NCBI GenBank assembly: GCA_963773665.1
Contig: CAVZBZ010000002.1
Location: 930,001-994,000, forward strand
Length of the DNA stretch: 64,000 nt
From: DATJLY01 sp963773665
GTDB taxonomy: Bacteria; Pseudomonadota; Alphaproteobacteria; ATCC43930; CGMCC-115725
Direction of reading: 5' to 3'
Positions 1 to 9,165 of this stretch are shown piece by piece. The first letter of the stretch is position 1; the number at the start of each line of letters is the position of its first letter. The translations under genes were made by a program, and so were the position numbers. The notes below the pieces were generated by a model. That model was given only the letters and a program-made list of their open reading frames with translations, was not told the origin of the DNA and did not search any database.

Positions 1-2
1 AC

Positions 3-1514
3 GGGTTCGTGCCGGCGCGCGAGCGCGGCCTCGCCACGCTCGCGACCGACCAGTTCGACACCGTGCGCTGGATCTATCCCGGCCATGCCGAGCCCGACGG
101 CTCCTATCTCGCGAGCTTCCCGCGCGCGCTCGCGGCGCTTGTCGGCGTGAAGACTCCGGCGCAGCTTGCCGACATCGCCTGGCATGGCCGCCCTTCGCGC
201 GACGTGCCGGCGTTCCGCGAATATTCGGCCGAACTGGTCCCGGCGCTGCCGCCCGAATGGTTCAAGGACAAGATCGTGCTCATCGGCACGGACATCACCC
301 TGGCCGACCGGCACCGCACGCCGTTCGCGACCGTGTACGAGGGCGACCAGGGCGTCCTTCCCGGCATCGTCGTTCAGGCGCACGCGCTGGCGCAGCTCAT
401 CGAGGGACGGCGACCGCCGCGCATCGGCGAGTGGCAAAGCTTCGTGCTCGTGCTCGGCTGCGCGCTGGTCGGCGCGGCCCTTCCCGCGTTCGGCGGCGCG
501 ATGACCTTCCGCTTCGGCGCGGGCGGGCTCTTTCTCGTCGCCTACTGGATCGGCGGCGGCGCCCTCTTCCGCTACCAAGGCGTGATGATCGGTTTGATCG
601 CGCCGACGCTCTCGCTCGCGGCGGCGCATTGGGTCATGGAAGCGCTTTCCGGGCACGAGGCGCGCAAGCAGCGCGAGTTCATCACCGGCGCCTTCTCGCG
701 CTACGTCTCGCCCAAGGTGGTGCAGTCCCTCATCCGCGACCCGAGCAAGATGTCGCTCGAAGGCGAGCGGCGGGTCATGACCTTTCTCTTCACCGACCTC
801 GCCAATTTCACCACGCTTTCGGAATCGCTCGAGCCGCACGACCTGGCGCGGCTCCTGAACGAGTATTTCAACGGCATGACCGATACCGTCCTGAAATACG
901 ACGGTACGATCTGCAAGTTCGAGGGCGATGCGGTCTTCGTCATCTTCAACGCGCCGATGGACCAGCCCGACCATGCCGAGCGCGCGGTGCGGTGCGCCCT
1001 CGAGATGGACCGCTTCGCCGAAGCCTTCCGCATCGCGCGGAACGCCGAAGACGTGCCGTTCGGCCGGACGCGCATCGGCATCCACACCGGGCCGGCGGTC
1101 GTCGGCAATTTCGGATCGTGGGCTCGCTTCGACTACAGCGCGTTGGGCGATTCGGTGAATATCGGCGCGCGCCTCGAGGGCGTGAACAAGCAGTTCGGCA
1201 CCCGCATCTGCATCAGCGAGGCGACCGCTTCATTGACCTCCGGCATCAATTTCCGCTCGCTCGGCGCGGTCGTCGTCAAGGGCAAGACCAGGGGGATCGG
1301 CGTGCTCGAACCGCTGCACGACGACGATCCGCGCGGGCCCTTCCTCGAACGCTGGGCCGCGGCGTTCCAAAAACTCGAGGAGAAATCGCCCGACGCCCTT
1401 CCGCTCCTGAAGGAGCTGCAGCGCGAAGACCCCGACGACCGCACGGTCGCGCTCCACATCGAGCGGCTCACGCGCGGCGAAGAGGGCGCGGAGCTCGTCC
1501 TTACAGAGAAATAG
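3..1514 (+). CDS. CHASE2-domain adenylate/guanylate cyclase, 5' end outside window
   Basis: This is the C-terminal 504 or so codons of a membrane-bound class III nucleotide cyclase; the gene begins before base 1. The visible part starts in a CHASE2-like extracellular sensor (FKDKIVLIGTD, then PGIVVQAHALAQLI). Three hydrophobic segments follow (about residues 143-215, counting from base 9). The cyclase catalytic domain runs from about residue 255 to 440, with FTDLANFT and FEGDAVFVIF carrying the metal-binding Asp residues and GDSVNIGARLE near the end. It should make cAMP or cGMP in the cytoplasm in response to a periplasmic signal; which nucleotide cannot be told. It ends at TAG, two bases before a convergent hydrolase gene. 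Confidence 0.9.
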   Translation, partial: GFVPARERGLATLATDQFDTVRWIYPGHAEPDGSYLASFPRALAALVGVKTPAQLADIAWHGRPSRDVPAFREYSAELVPALPPEWFKDKIVLIGTDITLADRHRTPFATVYEGDQGVLPGIVVQAHALAQLIEGRRPPRIGEWQSFVLVLGCALVGAALPAFGGAMTFRFGAGGLFLVAYWIGGGALFRYQGVMIGLIAPTLSLAAAHWVMEALSGHEARKQREFITGAFSRYVSPKVVQSLIRDPSKMSLEGERRVMTFLFTDLANFTTLSESLEPHDLARLLNEYFNGMTDTVLKYDGTICKFEGDAVFVIFNAPMDQPDHAERAVRCALEMDRFAEAFRIARNAEDVPFGRTRIGIHTGPAVVGNFGSWARFDYSALGDSVNIGARLEGVNKQFGTRICISEATASLTSGINFRSLGAVVVKGKTRGIGVLEPLHDDDPRGPFLERWAAAFQKLEEKSPDALPLLKELQREDPDDRTVALHIERLTRGEEGAELVLTEK

Positions 1515-1515
1515 C

Positions 1516-3159
1516 TCACGCCCCTTCGAGCACCGGCAGGATCAGCGCCGAGGGATGCTCGGACGAATGCAAAATCGTGTCGGCGCCGATCTTGTTCGGG
1601 TTGTAATAGTGCGTCCACAGCACGTCGGTGACGACGGAATCGCCGTTGACGAGCTCGAGCCGGACGCGGCTGCCGCGCTTGAAGCGGTGCGCCATCGGCT
1701 CGACGCTGATGTCGAAACGGTAGACCTTGCCGGGCTCGATCGGCTCCGGGTTGGTGTGAGTGTGATAGGGCTCCATCTCGGTGCTCCTGGCCGGATCGAG
1801 CGCGCGGTGCGATGCCCGGAGCCACCCCTTCGTGATCCAGAACGCCATGGGGTTCAGGTCCTTGGCGCGATCTTCCGGCGCTTGCGGCAGCTGCTCCGAC
1901 AGCTTGACGAAGAAGTCGGTGTCGGTGCGCGTCGATGAAACGTAAAGGGTGAGCTTGATCGGCCCGGCGATCTCGAGGTCCTCGGCCAAGGGCGGCGTCG
2001 TGAAGGTGAGAACGCGCCGCGCCGGATCCGGTTGGTTGTTCGGCCCCATGCCGATGACGCCCATCATCCAGCCGGGGTTGGGATAGGAATACGAGGTCGA
2101 AGCCGCGCCCGCGGATTTCTCGCGCGTGAGGTTGCCGTCGTTCAAGGACGTGACGCTGCCGCTCTTCGCGCCCGAGAGGTGCCACGTCGTGTAGCGCACG
2201 CCGGGCGGCGGCCACGAGACGGCGCTGCGATAGCTATCCGCCCCACGCACGAACCATTCGACATTGGGCCGCCGCTCCCAATCGGTCTCGACGCCCTTCA
2301 GGTAGCGGTCGTAGAACGGCAGCAGCAGTTTCTCGTGCATCTCGGGACTGTTGAATTCGCGGTTCGCGGCGAAGGCGTTGACGGGGCCGTTGACGCGCAG
2401 CTTCTTCACGCCGCTGGCGCGACGGTATCCCTCGATGTTGCCGCGCGTGTGCAGATCGACCTTGCCCCAGATCGCGACCGAATAAAGCGGCACCTCGATC
2501 TCGTGGAGCCGTTCTGCGGCCGCGCGCTCGCGCCAGAAATCGTCATATGTCGGATGCTGCTGGACCAGGTAGTTGAGATCGCACTCCTGCTCGCGCGGCT
2601 CCGCGCCGTTCGCCGGATGGCGGTTGATGATGCGGTTCTGGTTCCACCAGTAGGAGCCGAAGAAATCGCCCAATATGCCGCCCTGATAGACCGAGGCGCG
2701 GTAGGGATCGTTCATGCCGTCGAACGCGGCGATGCAGGCGAGCGACGGCGGCTTCTGGATCGCCATCCACCATTGCGACATGCAGAAATAGGACTGGCCG
2801 ATGCCGCCGACCTTGCCGTTCGACCAAGGCTGGTGGCCGAGCCATTCGATGACGTCGTAGAGGTCCTTCTGCTCGTTGCTGTCGAGCAGGCGGAACGTGC
2901 CGCCCGACTTGCCGCTGCCGCGTATGTCCATGTTGGCGTAGACGTAGCCGCGCTTGGTGTAGAACTCGATGGGCCCGGTCTCGCGCCACAGGAACTGCGG
3001 CGTGGCGGGCAACGTGTTGTTGTCGTAGCGGTAGGGCGAAGGCGCGAACAGCACCGGGAACCGCCCCTCGCCCTCCGGCATATAGAGCGCCACCGCGATC
3101 TCGACCCCGTCATGGACGCGGATCTTCACTTCGCGCATGGGCTTTCCGCCGTCGGCCAT
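1516..3159 (-). CDS. CocE/NonD family serine hydrolase (547 aa)
   Basis: Alpha/beta-hydrolase of the X-Pro dipeptidyl-peptidase S15/CocE group, which cleaves esters, amides or acyl-peptides; the substrate here is unknown. The N-terminal half is the hydrolase fold, with the nucleophile motif GIGQSYF (Ser123) and the early motif VLFAPSPYRYD. The C-terminal part is the jelly-roll PepX_C domain (TTPPLAEDLEIAGPIKL, then GSRVRLELVNGD). ATG 3159 is chosen because a GGAGG sits seven bases upstream; the open frame continues far upstream, but without homology. A second family member lies at 6584-8317, so this neighbourhood holds a pair. Confidence 0.9.
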   Translation of the reverse strand: MADGGKPMREVKIRVHDGVEIAVALYMPEGEGRFPVLFAPSPYRYDNNTLPATPQFLWRETGPIEFYTKRGYVYANMDIRGSGKSGGTFRLLDSNEQKDLYDVIEWLGHQPWSNGKVGGIGQSYFCMSQWWMAIQKPPSLACIAAFDGMNDPYRASVYQGGILGDFFGSYWWNQNRIINRHPANGAEPREQECDLNYLVQQHPTYDDFWRERAAAERLHEIEVPLYSVAIWGKVDLHTRGNIEGYRRASGVKKLRVNGPVNAFAANREFNSPEMHEKLLLPFYDRYLKGVETDWERRPNVEWFVRGADSYRSAVSWPPPGVRYTTWHLSGAKSGSVTSLNDGNLTREKSAGAASTSYSYPNPGWMMGVIGMGPNNQPDPARRVLTFTTPPLAEDLEIAGPIKLTLYVSSTRTDTDFFVKLSEQLPQAPEDRAKDLNPMAFWITKGWLRASHRALDPARSTEMEPYHTHTNPEPIEPGKVYRFDISVEPMAHRFKRGSRVRLELVNGDSVVTDVLWTHYYNPNKIGADTILHSSEHPSALILPVLEGA

Positions 3160-3231
3160 TCCGTTCCTCCCTCGATACGCGGGCGCCGAGTGTATCTTGC
3201 CGCGCGGCAGCCGCAATGACATGCTCGCGCC

Positions 3232-4122
3232 ATGGCGAGCTTTCGCGAGCACAAGATCCCGAGCCAGGATAGCCGGCCCTACATCTTCACCTTCGCGCCG
3301 GCGACGCATCTTTGGGTATGCGAAAGCGGGGCGCACAAGATCGGGCGGCTGTCGCTCGCCGAGGGACGCTTTGCCGAGTTCGCGGTTCCGACCCGCGAGG
3401 CGCGCCCGATCGGCATCACCGAAGGCGCCGACGGAAATTTGTGGTTCACCGAGAATGGCGGCGGGAAGATCGGCCGCATCGCGCGCGACGGCGCCATCGC
3501 GGAATTCGATCTGCCCACGCCGAATGCCGGGCCGGACGGCATCGGGCTCGGCCCCGACGGCAATGTCTGGTTCGCCGAGCGCGACGCGGGACAGGTGGCG
3601 CGCATCACGCCGCAAGGCCGCGTGACGGAATTTGGCGGATTTCCCGACGGCGCGCATCCGCTGGCGCCGGTCGTCGTGGGCGAGGAGATCTGGTGGAGCG
3701 ATCCGCCGGGAAGCCGCATCTTCCGCACGGATGCCCGCGGCCGCATCCTGGGCATGACGGCGATGCGGCCGGGCGGCGGCCCGCGCGCGATGGCGCTGCT
3801 CTCCGACGGCAACATCTGGTTCGTGCTGGCCGAGAGCCACGCCATCGGCCGCATCGACCGGCGCGGCGGCAACGTCTCGGAATTTCCGCTGCCGCGCCCG
3901 CATTCGAGCCCGCGCAGCCTGTGCGAAGCGAATGGCGCGCTGTGGTTCACCGATGCCGGCGCGAACCTCATCGGGCGCATGAGCTTCGATGGCGACCTTC
4001 TCGACGAATACCCGGTGCCGACGCCGGACGCGGGCCTCCGCGCCATGAAGCGCCACCCGGACGGGCGCATCTTCTTCTCCGAGTTCGACGCCGGCACGAT
4101 CGGGGAGCTGGCGATCGGTTAA
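3232..4122 (+). CDS. Virginiamycin B lyase-like beta-propeller protein (296 aa)
   Basis: Repeated blades of the form 'G..GNLWFTENGGGKIGRI' (for example near residues 66-80, 108-122 and 195-210) identify the streptogramin lyase/Vgb-like seven-bladed propeller. True Vgb enzymes linearise type B streptogramins, but most environmental relatives have no proven activity, so the name is a family label. No signal peptide is visible. It is divergent from the CocE hydrolase at 3159 (72-base gap) and convergent with the monooxygenase at 4127. Assignment to the fold is firm; antibiotic resistance is not shown. Confidence 0.85.
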   Translation: MASFREHKIPSQDSRPYIFTFAPATHLWVCESGAHKIGRLSLAEGRFAEFAVPTREARPIGITEGADGNLWFTENGGGKIGRIARDGAIAEFDLPTPNAGPDGIGLGPDGNVWFAERDAGQVARITPQGRVTEFGGFPDGAHPLAPVVVGEEIWWSDPPGSRIFRTDARGRILGMTAMRPGGGPRAMALLSDGNIWFVLAESHAIGRIDRRGGNVSEFPLPRPHSSPRSLCEANGALWFTDAGANLIGRMSFDGDLLDEYPVPTPDAGLRAMKRHPDGRIFFSEFDAGTIGELAIG

Positions 4123-4123
4123 G

Positions 4124-4146
4124 CGCTCAGCGCGTCACGCTGAGCG
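4124..4146. terminator. Hairpin between convergent genes
   Basis: A perfect 9-bp stem (CGCTCAGCG / CGCTGAGCG) with a 5-base loop lies at the junction of the convergent genes ending at 4122 and 4127, overlapping the last codons of the monooxygenase. There is no clear T tract. It may terminate both transcripts. Confidence 0.45.
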
Positions 4147-5386
4147 ACGGCCGCGCGTTGAGGGATTCGGGATCGAATCCTGCGGCGCGCTTGAAGGAGA
4201 GCGAAATCGCTTCGAGCTCGGCGCGCGGGATCACGTCCTCGATCGCGGCAAACCCTTCGGGCGCGCGCTCCTCGGCCATCTGCATCACGATCTCGGGACC
4301 GTAGCGGCGGTTGCGCAGGATGACCTCGTTCATCTGCGGCCGTCGCGCGGCATCGTAGGACGCCAGCGCCGCCACCGGATCGCGCTCGCTCGCAAGGGCG
4401 TGCGCGAGGACGCGGGCATCGACGATTGCCTGGCTGCCGGCCTGCGATCCGACCGGCCGCATCGCGTGGGCGGCATCGCCCAGAAGCGTCACGCGGCCGA
4501 AGCTCCAGCGCTCGAGCGGGTCGTGATCGGTCTCGGGATATTCGTAGATGTCCTGGGTCGCCGCGATGAGGTCGGCAAGCCCGAGCCATGGAAAATTCCA
4601 GTCGCGGAAGCGCGCGAAGAAGCGTTCCTTCGGCACCTTCCGGTCCCAGCTCTCGCGCTCGGGCAATCCGCCCTCGTTGCCGAGATGGACGAGCCAGTTG
4701 ACGAGCGAGCGGCCCCGCGACGCGGATGTCCGGCTCATCGGATATATGACCGCGCGCTGCCGATAGTGGCCGATCATCGCCTGGGTGCGGCCGTCGAGGA
4801 ACGGCTCCGCTTCGATCGCGCCGCGCCACTGCAGCGCGCCGCTCGCCACCGGCTTCGCCTCGTTCGGATGGAGCAGGCAGCGCACCGTCGAGTGGATGCC
4901 GTCGGCGCCGATCAGCACGTCGGCGCGGAGCGAGCCGCGCGGCTCGCCGCTGGCGCGGTCGATGAAATGCGCCGTGACGCCGCCCTCCGTCTCCTCGAAT
5001 GAGACCAGGTGATGCCCGGTGCGGATGTTCTCAGGCCCGATCCGCGCGCGCGCCGCCTCGATGAGGACGAACAGCAGCTCGCCGCGATGGATCGAGTATT
5101 GCGGCCAGCGGTAGCCCGCCTCGATGCCGCGCGGCTCGGCCCAAATCGCCTGGCCGTGCTTGTTGTAGTAGGCCAAATTCGAGGTCTCGATCGCGGTCGC
5201 GGCAAGCGCGTCCCCAAGCCCCAGCTCGATCAGCTCGCGCACAGCGTTGGGCTGGAGATTGATGCCGAGGCCGAGCGCCTCGATGTGCGCCACGCTTTCG
5301 CACACGCACGCCTCGATGCCCGCAGCATCGAGGCTCAAGGCCGCCGCGAGCCCGCCGATGCCGCCGCCGATGACGAGCGCCTTCAT
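4127..5386 (-). CDS. FAD-dependent aromatic-ring monooxygenase (419 aa)
   Basis: Group A flavoprotein monooxygenase (FAD_binding_3 family; relatives hydroxylate salicylate, hydroxybenzoates and similar aromatics with NAD(P)H and O2). The N-terminus has the Rossmann motif VIGGGIGGLAAAL (residues 5-17). The DG motif (GADGIHSTVR) lies mid-protein and the second FAD motif (LLGDAAHAMRP) near residue 300. ATG 5386 is chosen because the Rossmann strand starts at residue 2; the longer open frame upstream lacks homology. The gene is divergent from the MetE-like gene at 5468, with 81 bases between. The substrate is not predictable. Confidence 0.9.
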   Translation of the reverse strand: MKALVIGGGIGGLAAALSLDAAGIEACVCESVAHIEALGLGINLQPNAVRELIELGLGDALAATAIETSNLAYYNKHGQAIWAEPRGIEAGYRWPQYSIHRGELLFVLIEAARARIGPENIRTGHHLVSFEETEGGVTAHFIDRASGEPRGSLRADVLIGADGIHSTVRCLLHPNEAKPVASGALQWRGAIEAEPFLDGRTQAMIGHYRQRAVIYPMSRTSASRGRSLVNWLVHLGNEGGLPERESWDRKVPKERFFARFRDWNFPWLGLADLIAATQDIYEYPETDHDPLERWSFGRVTLLGDAAHAMRPVGSQAGSQAIVDARVLAHALASERDPVAALASYDAARRPQMNEVILRNRRYGPEIVMQMAEERAPEGFAAIEDVIPRAELEAISLSFKRAAGFDPESLNARPSLSVTR

Positions 5387-5467
5387 GGCACCCGATTGAG
5401 CACGGATGACGCGGCCTTGACAAGGCTTGTGCGCACTTGGTGTCCTATTCGGCGGGAGGATTTTCGC

Positions 5468-6577
5468 ATGCCGACGAACCAGCCGCCGTTCCGCGCCGAC
5501 CATGTCGGAAGCTTTTTGCGCCCGCCCGCGATCAAGGAAGCGCGCACGCGGCGCGCCGAAGGCAAGATCGGCGCGGCCGAGCTTGCCGCCGTCGAGGACA
5601 AGGAGATCGCACGCATCATCGCCAAGCAGGAGGAGATCGGCCTCAAGGCGGTGACCGACGGCGAATTCCGCCGCGCCGCGTGGCAGTGGGATTTTTTGGG
5701 CGGCCTCGAGGGCGTGCAGGCGATCGTGGCGCAGGCCGGCATCGCCTTCCAGGGCGCGACCACGGCACCGACAGTCATCAAGACGACCGGAAAACTCGGA
5801 TTCGGCAAGCATCCGATGCTCGACCATTTCGCCTTCGTGAAAGCCCATACAAGCGTCACGCCGAAGATGTGCATTCCGTCGCCCACCCACATCGCCGGCG
5901 TCACGCGCGACTGGCGCGGCGTGGTGGATCGCTCGGTCTATCCGGAGCTCGAGCCGCTCTTCGCCGATCTCGCGGCGGCATATCGCACGGCACTCCGCGC
6001 CTTCGCCGACGCGGGCTGCACCTATCTCCAGATCGACGACTGCAATTTCGCCTTCCTGTGCGATCCGAAGGTGCAGGAGACTCTCAGGGCGCGCGGCGAC
6101 GATCCGCAGGCGATGCTGCGCGCGTTCGCCCGGCTCGTCGCCGATTCGCTGGTTGGGCGGCCCAGGGGCATGACCGTCACGATGCATAGCTGCCGCGGCA
6201 ATTTCCGCTCGACCTGGCTCACCGAGGGAAGCTGGGAGGCGGTCGCCGACACGCTCTTCAACACCGTGCCGGTCGACGGCTTCTTCCTCGAATACGAGAG
6301 CGCGCGCGCCGGCGGTTTCGAGCCGCTCCGCTTCATGCCGAAGGGACGCTCCGTCGTGCTCGGCCTCATCAGCAGCAAGCTCGCCGCGCTCGAGCCGAAG
6401 GACGTCATCAAGCGCCGGATCGACGAGGCGACGCGCTATGTCGATGGCGACCGGCTCCACCTCTCGCCGCAATGCGGCTTCGCCTCGACGCAGGAGGGCA
6501 ACGAGCTCACGGAGGACCAGCAGTGGCGCAAGCTCGCCCACGTCGTCGAGATCGCCCGCGAGGTGTGGGGCGGGTGA
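5468..6577 (+). CDS. Cobalamin-independent methionine synthase-like protein, MetE C-terminal type (369 aa)
   Basis: Single-domain homologue of the C-terminal catalytic half of MetE. The substrate-site start DHVGSFLRPPAI is at residues 10-21. The likely zinc ligands are His and Cys in MHSCRGNF, Glu in FFLEYESARAGG, and Cys in LSPQCGFAST. Full MetE is about 750 aa, so this belongs to the short 'MetE-like' group found in many soil bacteria, which may transfer methyl groups from other donors. ATG 5468 follows a GGGAGGA ribosome site by eight bases. It converges with the hydrolase ending at 6584. Confidence 0.88.
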   Translation: MPTNQPPFRADHVGSFLRPPAIKEARTRRAEGKIGAAELAAVEDKEIARIIAKQEEIGLKAVTDGEFRRAAWQWDFLGGLEGVQAIVAQAGIAFQGATTAPTVIKTTGKLGFGKHPMLDHFAFVKAHTSVTPKMCIPSPTHIAGVTRDWRGVVDRSVYPELEPLFADLAAAYRTALRAFADAGCTYLQIDDCNFAFLCDPKVQETLRARGDDPQAMLRAFARLVADSLVGRPRGMTVTMHSCRGNFRSTWLTEGSWEAVADTLFNTVPVDGFFLEYESARAGGFEPLRFMPKGRSVVLGLISSKLAALEPKDVIKRRIDEATRYVDGDRLHLSPQCGFASTQEGNELTEDQQWRKLAHVVEIAREVWGG

Positions 6578-6583
6578 GCGCGC

Positions 6584-8317
6584 TCACGGAATGATCGGCA
6601 GCAGCAAATAGGGCTCGCTTCCAGGGCCGAAGTGGAGCGTGTTGCGGCCGGCGAAAATCGCGGGCGGACGGTCCTTCGGGTGGTTGTGGCGGAACGGCCC
6701 GACGGTCGCGTGCGGCTTGAACTCGATGCCGCCGATCCGGGTCGCGGGATCGTCCGGCTCGCAGTCGCGGCCCTGTACGGTGAGGCCGAGCCGGTAGCCC
6801 CGCGGTACGACGATGCAGGTGGGCCATAGCTCGATGTCGAGCGCGACAGGCGCGCCTTGCGTCAAGGGCTGCACCTCGTCATGCGTATGGTGCGGCTTTT
6901 CCGGCCGGCTCAAGGCGGGATCGAGTTTCCGGTGCGAGGCGCGGAGCCAGCCATAGGCCAAGGCGGCGTGCGGGTCGCTCGCGCCCTGCATCACCACCTC
7001 ATTTCCGTCGGGCGCGAAGAGACGCAGCATGAGGAAGAGATCGGCATCGTTCGTGCTCGACGAGACGAAAAGCCTCGCAGCAAGCGGACCGGTGATTTCC
7101 GTCTCGGCCGAAAACGGCTCGGTCACGAACATGAGGCCGTTTCCCATCGCCTCGTAGTCGAGCCGCGCCGCCGCGCGCGGCGCCTCGCGCGAAAGCAGGC
7201 GCGAGGACGGATCGAGCCAGAATTTCGTCCAGCGCGTGCGCGCGAGCGGCCATTCCTCCTCGTGCCGCTCGACGAAGCGGTCGAGATGGCGGATCTGGAG
7301 GCGCACCGGCGGCTCGTTGGCCCAGCCGGTTTCGCCCTTGAGGAAATATCCGAAGAAGCGCTTTTGCAATCCGACGCCGTAATCCGTGTAGAAATGCGCC
7401 CAGTGCGTGTCGCCATGCACCTCGAGCCATTTCTGCTGCGAGGCGGCGCGCGAATATCCGTCGAGATTGCCGCGCAGATGCAGCCCGTGCCCGCCCCAGT
7501 TGCCGGCGGACAGCAGTGGCACCGTCACCATCGTCATGTCCGGCGTGCGTTCGCGGTGGACGCGATCGTCGAGCGGATGGTCCAAAATCCATTGCGCCAT
7601 GTCGGCGCGGTTTTTCGCGAGTTCGTCCTCCGACAGCGTCTCGGGCCCGGCGACCAGCCCGCCGTCCCGGCGACTGCGCGAGCCCCGTTCGCCGACGCCG
7701 TGCTGCACGTTCATGATCTGCCGCGGAAAGAGGCTCAGCATGAAGTCGCTGACCATGCCGCCGTGATGCGTGATGTCGCGGTAGCAGTCGTAGGCGCCCT
7801 CCCAGACGCAGATCGCCGACAGATGCGGCGGCTGCAGCGCCGCCACGTACCATTGCGTGCGCGCGTAATAGGAGATGCCGTCGAGGCCGACTTTGCCGCT
7901 GCACCAGGGCTGGCGCGCGGCCCATTCGATGCAGGTGTAGTAGTCGCGGATTTCGCGCGGCGACCAGGGATTGAGGATGCCAGGCGAGCGGCCGGAGCCG
8001 CGGCAATCGATCCGCACGATGGCATAGCCCTCGGGGACCCACTTCTCGGGATCGACCACCTCCCAGTTCTGGTACTTGTTGCTCGAGCCGGCGACGGCGT
8101 CGGGATGCTCCGCCGCCATGCGCTCCCAGGCATGCGCATGCTTTTCCTGGAAGGCGAGGCCCTTGCCGTAGGCGCCGTGATTCATGATGACCGGATAGCG
8201 GCCTTCGGCAATTGGGCGGAACACGTCGCAGCGCAGCACGATGCCGTCATCCATCGGGATCGGCATGTCCCAAGTGATGCGCATGCCGTCGCGGATCTCG
8301 GTCTTTTCCTCGATCAT
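6584..8317 (-). CDS. CocE/NonD family serine hydrolase (577 aa)
   Basis: Second S15/CocE-type alpha/beta-hydrolase in the window. The nucleophile motif is GLDGISYYA (Ser149); an oxyanion/early motif VIMNHGAYGKG and a PepX_C jelly-roll (VTEPFSAETEITGPLAARL) are present. About 577 aa is normal for the family. ATG 8317 follows a GGGGAGGGGAGC ribosome site. It is divergent from the SDR gene at 8381. Its relation to the hydrolase at 1516-3159 is at family level, not recent duplication. The substrate is unknown. Confidence 0.9.
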   Translation of the reverse strand: MIEEKTEIRDGMRITWDMPIPMDDGIVLRCDVFRPIAEGRYPVIMNHGAYGKGLAFQEKHAHAWERMAAEHPDAVAGSSNKYQNWEVVDPEKWVPEGYAIVRIDCRGSGRSPGILNPWSPREIRDYYTCIEWAARQPWCSGKVGLDGISYYARTQWYVAALQPPHLSAICVWEGAYDCYRDITHHGGMVSDFMLSLFPRQIMNVQHGVGERGSRSRRDGGLVAGPETLSEDELAKNRADMAQWILDHPLDDRVHRERTPDMTMVTVPLLSAGNWGGHGLHLRGNLDGYSRAASQQKWLEVHGDTHWAHFYTDYGVGLQKRFFGYFLKGETGWANEPPVRLQIRHLDRFVERHEEEWPLARTRWTKFWLDPSSRLLSREAPRAAARLDYEAMGNGLMFVTEPFSAETEITGPLAARLFVSSSTNDADLFLMLRLFAPDGNEVVMQGASDPHAALAYGWLRASHRKLDPALSRPEKPHHTHDEVQPLTQGAPVALDIELWPTCIVVPRGYRLGLTVQGRDCEPDDPATRIGGIEFKPHATVGPFRHNHPKDRPPAIFAGRNTLHFGPGSEPYLLLPIIP

Positions 8318-8380
8318 GCTCCCCTCCCCGATCGCGACAATTCTATCCCGCCCAAACGCCGTGGGCTATGGATGGGGGCC

Positions 8381-9151
8381 ATGAGCGAGTCCGAGCGAGC
8401 GAGCGACACAAGGCCGGCTGTCTGCATCGTCACGGGCGGCGGCCGCGGCATCGGCGCGGCGGTTGCCCGGCTCGCGGGCCGGCGCGGCTATGCCGTGTGC
8501 GTCAACTATCGGCAGGACGAGGCGGCGGCGCGCGCCGTGGCGGCCTCGATCGAACAAGGCGGCGCCCGCGCCATCGCCGTCCGCGCCGACGTGAGCCGCG
8601 AGGACGAGGTGGCGGCTCTCTTCAAGGAGACGGACGGCGCGCTCGGCCGAGTGACGGCGCTTATCAACAACGCAGGCACGCCGGGAGCGCGCAGCGCCCT
8701 TGTTGACATCGAGACCGATGCGCTGCGCCGCGTGCTCGACGTGAATCTGCTCGGCGCGCTCCTGTGCACGCGCGCGGCCGTGGCGCGGATGGCGCGATCC
8801 CGCGGCGGCAGCGGCGGCGGCATCGTGACGGTGTCGTCCGTCGCGACGCGAACGGGGGGGCATCTTCTGTCGCCCTATGTCGCGGCGAAGGCCGGCACGG
8901 AGGCCATGACGCGATCGCTTGGCGTCGAGCTCGCGGCGGACGGCATTCGCATCAATGCGGTAAGTCCGGGCTTCATCGCCACAGCGCAGCTCAACATGGA
9001 AAATGCGGCCTGGAAGGCCGCGACCGAAGCCCGGATTCCGGCGGGCCGGATCGGCACGCCCGACGAGGTCGCCGAGGCGGTGCTGTGGCTTCTGTCGGAT
9101 GAAGCGTCCTACGTGACCGGCGCGATCCTGCCCGTGACCGGCGGATATTGA
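8381..9151 (+). CDS. SDR family NAD(P)-dependent oxidoreductase (256 aa)
   Basis: Classical short-chain dehydrogenase of FabG type. Cofactor motif TGGGRGIG lies near residues 16-23, NNAG in mid-domain, the catalytic Ser in VTVSSVATRTGG and the Tyr-Lys pair in SPYVAAKAG. The C-terminus (SYVTGAILPVTGGY) is canonical, so the protein is full length. ATG 8381 is preferred, with GGGGG just upstream; an in-frame ATG at 8372 would add three residues. The substrate is not predictable. Confidence 0.9.
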   Translation: MSESERASDTRPAVCIVTGGGRGIGAAVARLAGRRGYAVCVNYRQDEAAARAVAASIEQGGARAIAVRADVSREDEVAALFKETDGALGRVTALINNAGTPGARSALVDIETDALRRVLDVNLLGALLCTRAAVARMARSRGGSGGGIVTVSSVATRTGGHLLSPYVAAKAGTEAMTRSLGVELAADGIRINAVSPGFIATAQLNMENAAWKAATEARIPAGRIGTPDEVAEAVLWLLSDEASYVTGAILPVTGGY

Positions 9152-9165
9152 GCGCGCGCCCCTCC

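Noticed and set aside
3232..4122. Genuine streptogramin resistance gene
   Set aside because: Only the propeller fold is supported; most such homologues in environmental bacteria are of unknown function and there is no resistance context.
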